In this document: piece by piece, positions 59,589 through 64,000 of the stretch
Numbering within the stretch: position 1 is the stretch's first letter
Layout of the letters: the number at the start of each line of letters is the position of its first letter
DNA from: Clavibacter californiensis
Lineage (GTDB): Bacteria > Actinomycetota > Actinomycetes > Actinomycetales > Microbacteriaceae
Direction: 5' to 3'
Assembly (NCBI RefSeq): GCF_021952865.1
Contig: NZ_CP040792.1
Location: forward strand, 2,046,001-2,110,000
Length of the DNA stretch: 64,000 bases
The notes under the pieces: model-generated
What the model was told of the DNA's origin: nothing
Seen by the model: the letters and a program-made list of their open reading frames with translations, nothing else
Databases searched by the model: none
Translations under genes and position numbers: made by a program

Positions 59589-60704
59589 GTGGCTGACCAC
59601 TACGAAGTACTCGGCGTGAGCCGCGAGGCGACGCCAGAGGAGATCAAGAAGGCGTACCGCAAGCAGGCGCGCCAGCTCCACCCGGACGTCAACGACGCCC
59701 CCGACGCGGCCGAGCGGTTCAAGCTCGTCACGCACGCGTACGACGTGCTGTCGGACCCGCAGCAGCGCCAGCAGTACGACCTCGGCCCGCAGGCCGGGTT
59801 CGGCGGCCAGGGAGGCCAGGGCTTCGGCGGGTTCGGCGACATCTTCGAGACGTTCTTCGGCGGCCAGCAGGGCGGCGGCGGACGCGGCCCGCGCTCCCGC
59901 CAGGAGCGCGGCCAGGACGCGCTGCTGCGCGTGGAGGTCGAGCTCGAGGAGGTCATCTTCGGCGTGCACCGCGACCTCGAGGTCGACACGGCCGTCGTCT
60001 GCGACACGTGCCACGGATCCTGCGCCCAGCCCGGCACGAGCGCCGTCACCTGCGACATCTGCCGCGGATCCGGGAGCATCCAGCGCCAGGTGCGCTCGCT
60101 CCTCGGCAACGTGATGACCTCGAGCCCCTGCGGCACCTGCCGCGGCTACGGCACCGTCATCCCGCACCCGTGCCCCACCTGCCAGGGCCAGGGCCGCGTC
60201 CGCGCGCGCCGCACCGTGCCGGTGGACATCCCGGCCGGCGTCGACACGGGCCTCCGCCTCCAGATGCCGGGCTCCGGCGAGGTCGGACCCGCTGGCGGCC
60301 CCAACGGCGACCTCTACCTCGAGATCAAGGTCAAGCACCACGAGGTCTTCAGCCGCAACGGCGACGACCTGCTCGCCACGGTCGAGGTGAGCATGGTCGA
60401 CGCGATCCTCGGCAGCGACGCCCACATCGAGGCGCTCGACGGCGACGTCGACCTGGAGCTGCGGCCCGGGATCCAGAGCGCCGAGATCATCACGGTGCGC
60501 GGACGCGGCGTAACGAAGCTCCGCGGCTCCGGTCGGGGTGACCTCAAGATCGGGATCCAGGTGGTCACGCCGCAGAAGCTCGACCACAAGGAGCGCGACC
60601 TCATCCAGCAGTTCGCGCGCCGCAACAAGGCGCCCGCGCCGCACCTCGCCCACTTCCAGCAGGGCCTGTTCCAGAAGCTCCGCGACCGCTTCCTCAACGT
60701 CTGA
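59589..60704 (+). CDS. dnaJ: Chaperone DnaJ (hrcA-linked, DnaJ2 type)
   Basis: A 371-residue type I J-protein that stimulates DnaK. The J domain has [15 protein letters not shown] with the HPD triad (about residue 32). A Gly/Phe-rich linker (about 75-105) leads to four zinc-binding CxxCxGxG motifs: [24 protein letters not shown] and CPTCQGQG; the first ends in Cys instead of Gly. The C-terminal substrate-binding domain is complete. Start GTG 59589. Confidence 0.95.
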   Translation: MADHYEVLGVSREATPEEIKKAYRKQARQLHPDVNDAPDAAERFKLVTHAYDVLSDPQQRQQYDLGPQAGFGGQGGQGFGGFGDIFETFFGGQQGGGGRGPRSRQERGQDALLRVEVELEEVIFGVHRDLEVDTAVVCDTCHGSCAQPGTSAVTCDICRGSGSIQRQVRSLLGNVMTSSPCGTCRGYGTVIPHPCPTCQGQGRVRARRTVPVDIPAGVDTGLRLQMPGSGEVGPAGGPNGDLYLEIKVKHHEVFSRNGDDLLATVEVSMVDAILGSDAHIEALDGDVDLELRPGIQSAEIITVRGRGVTKLRGSGRGDLKIGIQVVTPQKLDHKERDLIQQFARRNKAPAPHLAHFQQGLFQKLRDRFLNV

Positions 60705-60706
60705 CC

Positions 60707-61465
60707 GTGGCGCACTTCTACCTGGCAGACGACATCGGCGCGTCCGACCTCGCGGTCGGACGCCTGCTCGTGCTCGCCGGGCAGGAGGCCAGGCACGCCG
60801 TGACGGTGAGCCGCGTGCGCGCCGGCGAGGGGATCCTCGTCGGGGACGGGCGCGGCACCATCGCCTCCGGCACGGTCACGTCGGCCGAGCCGCAGCGCCT
60901 GGAGCTCCGCGTCGACTCCGTCGGGGCGCACCCCGAGCCGACTCCGCGCGTGGTCCTCGTGCAGGCCCTCGCGAAGGGGGACCGCGACGAGCTCGCCGTG
61001 CAGGCGGCCACCGAGCTGGGCGTCGACGCGGTCATCCCGTGGCAGGCGCAGCGCTCCGTCTCCCGGTGGGAGGGCCAGAAGGTCGCGAAGGGGCGGGATC
61101 GCTGGCGCGCGATCGTGCGCGAGGCCGTGAAGCAGTCCATCCGGCCCCGCGTGCCCGAGGTCGAGGCGCTCGCGACGACGAAGGACCTCGTGCGCATGGC
61201 CGCGACCGCGCGCGTGCTCGTGCTCGACCCGACGGCCGACACGCGGCTGTCGCGGCTCGACCTGGCGACGGCCGACGGCGACGCGGGTCCCGCGACCGAC
61301 GTGCTGCTCGTGGTCGGACCCGAGGGCGGCATCGCCCCCGCGGAGGTCGAGGCGCTCCGCCAGGCGGGGGCCATCCCGGTCGCGCTCGGCTCGGGGATCC
61401 TCCGCACGTCGACCGCGGGGCCCGCCGCTCTCGCGCTCGTCAACGCCGCGCTCGGGCGCTGGTGA
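60707..61465 (+). CDS. rsmE: 16S rRNA (uracil-1498-N3)-methyltransferase
   Basis: A 252-residue SPOUT methyltransferase. The N-terminal PUA-like part holds VLAGQEARHAVTVSRVRAGE; the SPOUT knot includes VLLVVGPEGGIAPAEVEAL and VALGSGILRTSTAGPAAL, both characteristic of RsmE. It modifies U1498 of 16S rRNA in assembled 30S subunits. Start GTG 60707, two bases after the dnaJ stop. Confidence 0.94.
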   Translation: MAHFYLADDIGASDLAVGRLLVLAGQEARHAVTVSRVRAGEGILVGDGRGTIASGTVTSAEPQRLELRVDSVGAHPEPTPRVVLVQALAKGDRDELAVQAATELGVDAVIPWQAQRSVSRWEGQKVAKGRDRWRAIVREAVKQSIRPRVPEVEALATTKDLVRMAATARVLVLDPTADTRLSRLDLATADGDAGPATDVLLVVGPEGGIAPAEVEALRQAGAIPVALGSGILRTSTAGPAALALVNAALGRW

Positions 61466-61481
61466 CGTCGCGGGTCCCGCG

Positions 61482-61487
61482 TAGGCT
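61482..61487 (+). promoter_or_regulatory. -10 element (TAGGCT) of a probable leaderless promoter
   Basis: TAGGCT ends six bases before ATG 61494, a possible internal promoter for HIT-phoH-ybeY. Confidence 0.5.
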
Positions 61488-61493
61488 GGGCGC

Positions 61494-61850
61494 ATGACCA
61501 GCAGCGCAGAGCCCACCGTCTTCGAGCGCATCGTCGCGCGCGAGATCCCGGCCGGGATCGTCGCGGAGACCGACCGCGTCATCGCCTTCGAGGACATCGC
61601 GCCCAAGGCCCCCGTGCACGTCCTCGTGGTGCCCAAGACGGCCGCGTACCGCGACGTCGTCGAGCTCGCCGCGGGCGACCCGGCGCTCCTCGCGGAGGTC
61701 GTCGAGGTCGCGTCGCGCATCGCCGCCGAGCGCACGGGCGGCCAGTTCCGCCTCCTCTTCAACACGGGGGCGGACGCCGGCCAGACCGTCTTCCACGTGC
61801 ACGCGCACGTGCTCGCCGGCTTCGACCAGGGGGACCATGTCGGGCTCTGA
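61494..61850 (+). CDS. HIT family protein (HinT-like)
   Basis: A 118-residue histidine-triad protein. FERIVAREIPAGIVAETDRVIAFEDIAPKAPVHVLVVPK is the N-terminal half; the triad is VFHVHAHVLAGF. Such proteins hydrolyse adenosine phosphoramidates. The phoH ATG overlaps its end by 14 bases. Confidence 0.92.
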   Translation: MTSSAEPTVFERIVAREIPAGIVAETDRVIAFEDIAPKAPVHVLVVPKTAAYRDVVELAAGDPALLAEVVEVASRIAAERTGGQFRLLFNTGADAGQTVFHVHAHVLAGFDQGDHVGL

Positions 61851-62886
61851 CCCGCGGGGCGGCGCATCCACGGCGGATGACCGCGTCGAGCAGACGGCGA
61901 CGATGGACGGCGTGCTCATGGTGCGCCTCCTGGGGCCGCAGGACCGGCTGCTCCGGCAGATCGAGCGCGAGCACCCGGACGTCGACGTCCGGGTCCGCGG
62001 CAACGAGATCACGCTCGTCGGCACCCGGGCGGACGTGGCAGCGGCCCGTCGGCTCATCGACGAGGTCGTGGCGATGGTGGAGGACGGACAGCACGTGGAA
62101 CCCCAGGAGATCGAGACGAGCGCACGCCGGCTCGGCGAGGACGACGCGCGGACCCTGTCCGACGTGCTGAGCGAGGCCATCGTGCAGTCGCGCGGCCGCA
62201 CGGTCCGGCCGAAGACCGAGGGCCAGAAGCGATACGTGCAGGCGATCGACGAGAGCACGATCGTGTTCGGCATCGGCCCCGCGGGCACCGGCAAGACGTA
62301 CCTCGCCATGGCGAAGGCCGTCCAGGCGCTGCAGCGCAAGGAGGTCGAGCGGATCATCCTCACGCGTCCGGCCGTCGAGGCGGGGGAGCGGCTCGGCTAC
62401 CTGCCCGGCTCGCTCACCGACAAGATCGACCCGTACCTGCGCCCGCTGTTCGACGCGCTCAACGAGATGATGGATCCGGAGCTCGTCCCGAAGCTCATGG
62501 CCTCGAACACCATCGAGGTCGCTCCGCTCGCCTACATGCGCGGCCGCACGCTCAACAACGCGTTCGTCGTGCTCGACGAGGCGCAGAACACCACGCCGGA
62601 GCAGATGAAGATGTTCCTCACGCGCCTCGGCTTCGGCTCGAAGATGGTGGTCACGGGCGACATCACGCAGGTCGACCTGCCCACCGGGTCGAGCGGCCTC
62701 CAGCTCGTCACGCGGGTGCTCGAGGGGATGGACGACATCCACTTCTCCCGCCTCACGAGCGACGACGTCGTGCGGCACACCCTGGTCGGCCGCATCGTGG
62801 ACGCGTACACGCGCTACGACGCGGAGCGCCAGGCCGCCGACCACATCCGCGCCGAGCGCCGATCGACCCCCGGGAGCACCCGATGA
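61837..62886 (+). CDS. PhoH-like ATPase
   Basis: A 349-residue P-loop ATPase. Residues 1-95 include a small KH-like region ([20 protein letters not shown]). [15 protein letters not shown] is Walker [23 protein letters not shown] Walker B, and [12 protein letters not shown] sensor 1. PhoH proteins are RNA-linked ATPases often next to ybeY, as here. ATG 61837 overlaps the HIT gene; the ybeY start overlaps its stop. Confidence 0.94.
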   Translation: MSGSDPRGGASTADDRVEQTATMDGVLMVRLLGPQDRLLRQIEREHPDVDVRVRGNEITLVGTRADVAAARRLIDEVVAMVEDGQHVEPQEIETSARRLGEDDARTLSDVLSEAIVQSRGRTVRPKTEGQKRYVQAIDESTIVFGIGPAGTGKTYLAMAKAVQALQRKEVERIILTRPAVEAGERLGYLPGSLTDKIDPYLRPLFDALNEMMDPELVPKLMASNTIEVAPLAYMRGRTLNNAFVVLDEAQNTTPEQMKMFLTRLGFGSKMVVTGDITQVDLPTGSSGLQLVTRVLEGMDDIHFSRLTSDDVVRHTLVGRIVDAYTRYDAERQAADHIRAERRSTPGSTR

Positions 62887-63344
62887 GCATCGAGATCAAC
62901 AACGAGTCGGCCATCGAGGTCGACGAGCCGCTCATCCAGCGGCTCGCCACGTACGCGCTCGACACCCTGCACGTGCACCCCGACGCGGAGCTGGCCATCG
63001 TGATGGTGGACGAGGGCGCGATGGAGCAGCTGCACGTGCAGTGGATGGACGAGCCGGGGCCCACCGACGTCCTGAGCTTCCCGATGGACGAGCTGCGCCC
63101 CGGGACCGAGGATCGGCCGACGCCCGCGGGCCTCCTCGGCGACATCGTGGTGTGCCCTCAGGTGGCGGCCGAGCAGGCGGTGACGGCGGGGCACTCCGCG
63201 ATGGAGGAGATCCTGCTGCTCACGGCGCACGGCATCCTGCACCTGCTGGGCTTCGACCACGCCGAGCCCGACGAGGAGCGCGAGATGTTCGGGCTCCAGC
63301 GCGACATCCTCATCGGGTTCGCCATGAGCGAGCGCGGGCGCTGA
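62883..63344 (+). CDS. ybeY: Endoribonuclease YbeY
   Basis: A 153-residue zinc-dependent RNase for rRNA maturation and quality control. The metal motif is [16 protein letters not shown] (HxxxHxxxxxH). DVLSFPMDE is also conserved. ATG 62883 overlaps the phoH stop. It lies eight bases before the CorC-type gene. Confidence 0.96.
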   Translation: MSIEINNESAIEVDEPLIQRLATYALDTLHVHPDAELAIVMVDEGAMEQLHVQWMDEPGPTDVLSFPMDELRPGTEDRPTPAGLLGDIVVCPQVAAEQAVTAGHSAMEEILLLTAHGILHLLGFDHAEPDEEREMFGLQRDILIGFAMSERGR

Positions 63345-63352
63345 CCGCCTCG

Positions 63353-64000
63353 ATGCTCGCCCTCCTCCTCCCCGCCTTCCTCCTCGTCGTCCTCGGCGGC
63401 CTCTTCGCCGCCGCCGAGTCCGCCATCTCGTCGCTGTCCCGCGCGGACATCCAGGAGCTCGCGGCCACCGCGCGCGCCCGCCGCGCGCTGCTCGCCATCT
63501 CCACCGACACCGGCGCGTACATCAACGCGCTCGGCTTCGTGCGGATCATCGCCGAGACCGGCGCCGCGGTGCTCGTCACGCTCGCGCTGGCCTCCACGAT
63601 CGACGAGTGGTGGATCACGCTGCTGGTCGCCGCCGCGATCATGACGGCCGTCTCCTTCGTGCTCGTCGGCGCGAGCCCGCGCTCGGTCGGCCGCGTCCAC
63701 GCCCGCCCGCTGCTCGCGTGGACCGCGCTGCTGGTGCGCGTGATCCGCGTGGCCATCGGGCCCGTCGCCGACGCGCTCGTGGCCCTCGGCAACCGGGTCA
63801 CGCCTGGCCGCCCGAAGACCGTCGCGACGTTCACGAGCGAGGAGCAGCTGCTCAGCATGGTCGACGAGGCCACCGAGCTCGAGGTGCTCGAGGAGGACGA
63901 CAGGGAGCTCATCCACTCCATCTTCGAGTTCAACGACACGGTCGTGCGCGAGGTGATGATCCCGCGCACCGACATGGTGGTCGTGGAGCAGACCGCGCAC
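63353..64000 (+). CDS. CNNM/CorC family transporter (hemolysin-C-like), partial
   Basis: The 5' 216 codons of a membrane protein cut by the right edge. About four helices make up the CNNM (DUF21) domain (LLPAFLLVVLGGLFAAAESAISSLS, LVTLALASTIDEWWI). The acidic cytoplasmic helix TSEEQLLSMVDEATELEVLEEDDRELIHSIFEF follows, then the first CBS domain (TVVREVMIPRTDMVVVE). Family members move Mg2+ or Co2+. ATG 63353. In the usual order era would follow. Confidence 0.9.
   Translation, partial: MLALLLPAFLLVVLGGLFAAAESAISSLSRADIQELAATARARRALLAISTDTGAYINALGFVRIIAETGAAVLVTLALASTIDEWWITLLVAAAIMTAVSFVLVGASPRSVGRVHARPLLAWTALLVRVIRVAIGPVADALVALGNRVTPGRPKTVATFTSEEQLLSMVDEATELEVLEEDDRELIHSIFEFNDTVVREVMIPRTDMVVVEQTAH

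Noticed and set aside
1-64000. CRISPR arrays, tRNA or rRNA genes, insertion sequences, prophage
   Set aside because: No regular direct repeats with spacers, no cloverleaf or T-loop sequence in intergenic DNA, and no transposase, integrase or phage structural gene was found.

Overview
This window is very GC-rich, densely packed double-stranded DNA from an actinobacterium. The overall gene set suggests a member of the Microbacteriaceae, most likely Clavibacter or a close relative. I reach that from gene content, codon bias, GTG starts, short TANNNT boxes placed just upstream of start codons, and the conserved order leuS-comEA-comEC-holA-rpsT-lepA-hemW-hrcA-dnaJ-rsmE-HIT-phoH-ybeY-corC. The genus is an inference, not a measured match.

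Layout. 1-7.8 kb: 5' part of hisC (reverse), two alpha/beta hydrolases, a DHA2-type MFS exporter, a quinone-oxidoreductase-like enzyme, a YceI protein, another hydrolase and a FUSC-type membrane protein. 7.8-19.2 kb: a DnaE2-type error-prone polymerase behind a perfect actinobacterial SOS box, a divergent G6PDH homologue, a dienelactone hydrolase, an LCP cell-wall ligase, PnuC, a small protein behind a second copy of the same SOS box, an aldo/keto reductase, an App1-like phosphatase and an SRAP (YedK/HMCES) homologue that seems to lack its catalytic residues. 19.4-22.7 kb: a four-gene OpuC/ProU-type osmoprotectant ABC importer. 22.8-27.7 kb: a type III polyketide synthase locus (DUF3618 protein, PKS, methyltransferase, FAD monooxygenase, with a convergent UbiA prenyltransferase and a GNAT). 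28.2-35.2 kb: cydABDC, encoding cytochrome bd and its assembly ABC exporter. 35.3-37.6 kb: divergent pabC and pabB.

37.7-64 kb is the housekeeping backbone, interrupted twice by accessory genes. Between rpsT and lepA lie a NUDIX hydrolase, an amidohydrolase, a TIGR01777-type epimerase, and an ECF sigma factor with a putative membrane partner. Between lepA and hemW lie four tandem paralogous secreted repeat proteins (51.07-54.41 kb), a DUF1990 protein and a HAD phosphatase. After hemW come a VOC protein and a DUF4870 protein, then hrcA behind a CIRCE-like operator, and the dnaJ-rsmE-HIT-phoH-ybeY-corC run to the window edge.

The strongest candidate for something undescribed is the tandem family of secreted proteins. 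Each has a signal peptide, five copies of a [LM]-T-[YF]-x-[EQ]-[WY]-x3-G-x-P-x-P core and exactly two cysteines in conserved positions. They sit as an insertion in an otherwise conserved backbone, behind a divergent intergenic region holding an 18-bp dyad. Next are the type III PKS locus, whose PKS has no ATG/GTG/TTG at the expected start, and the pair of identical SOS operators controlling dnaE2 and a small unknown gene. No tRNA, rRNA, CRISPR array, insertion sequence or prophage was seen.
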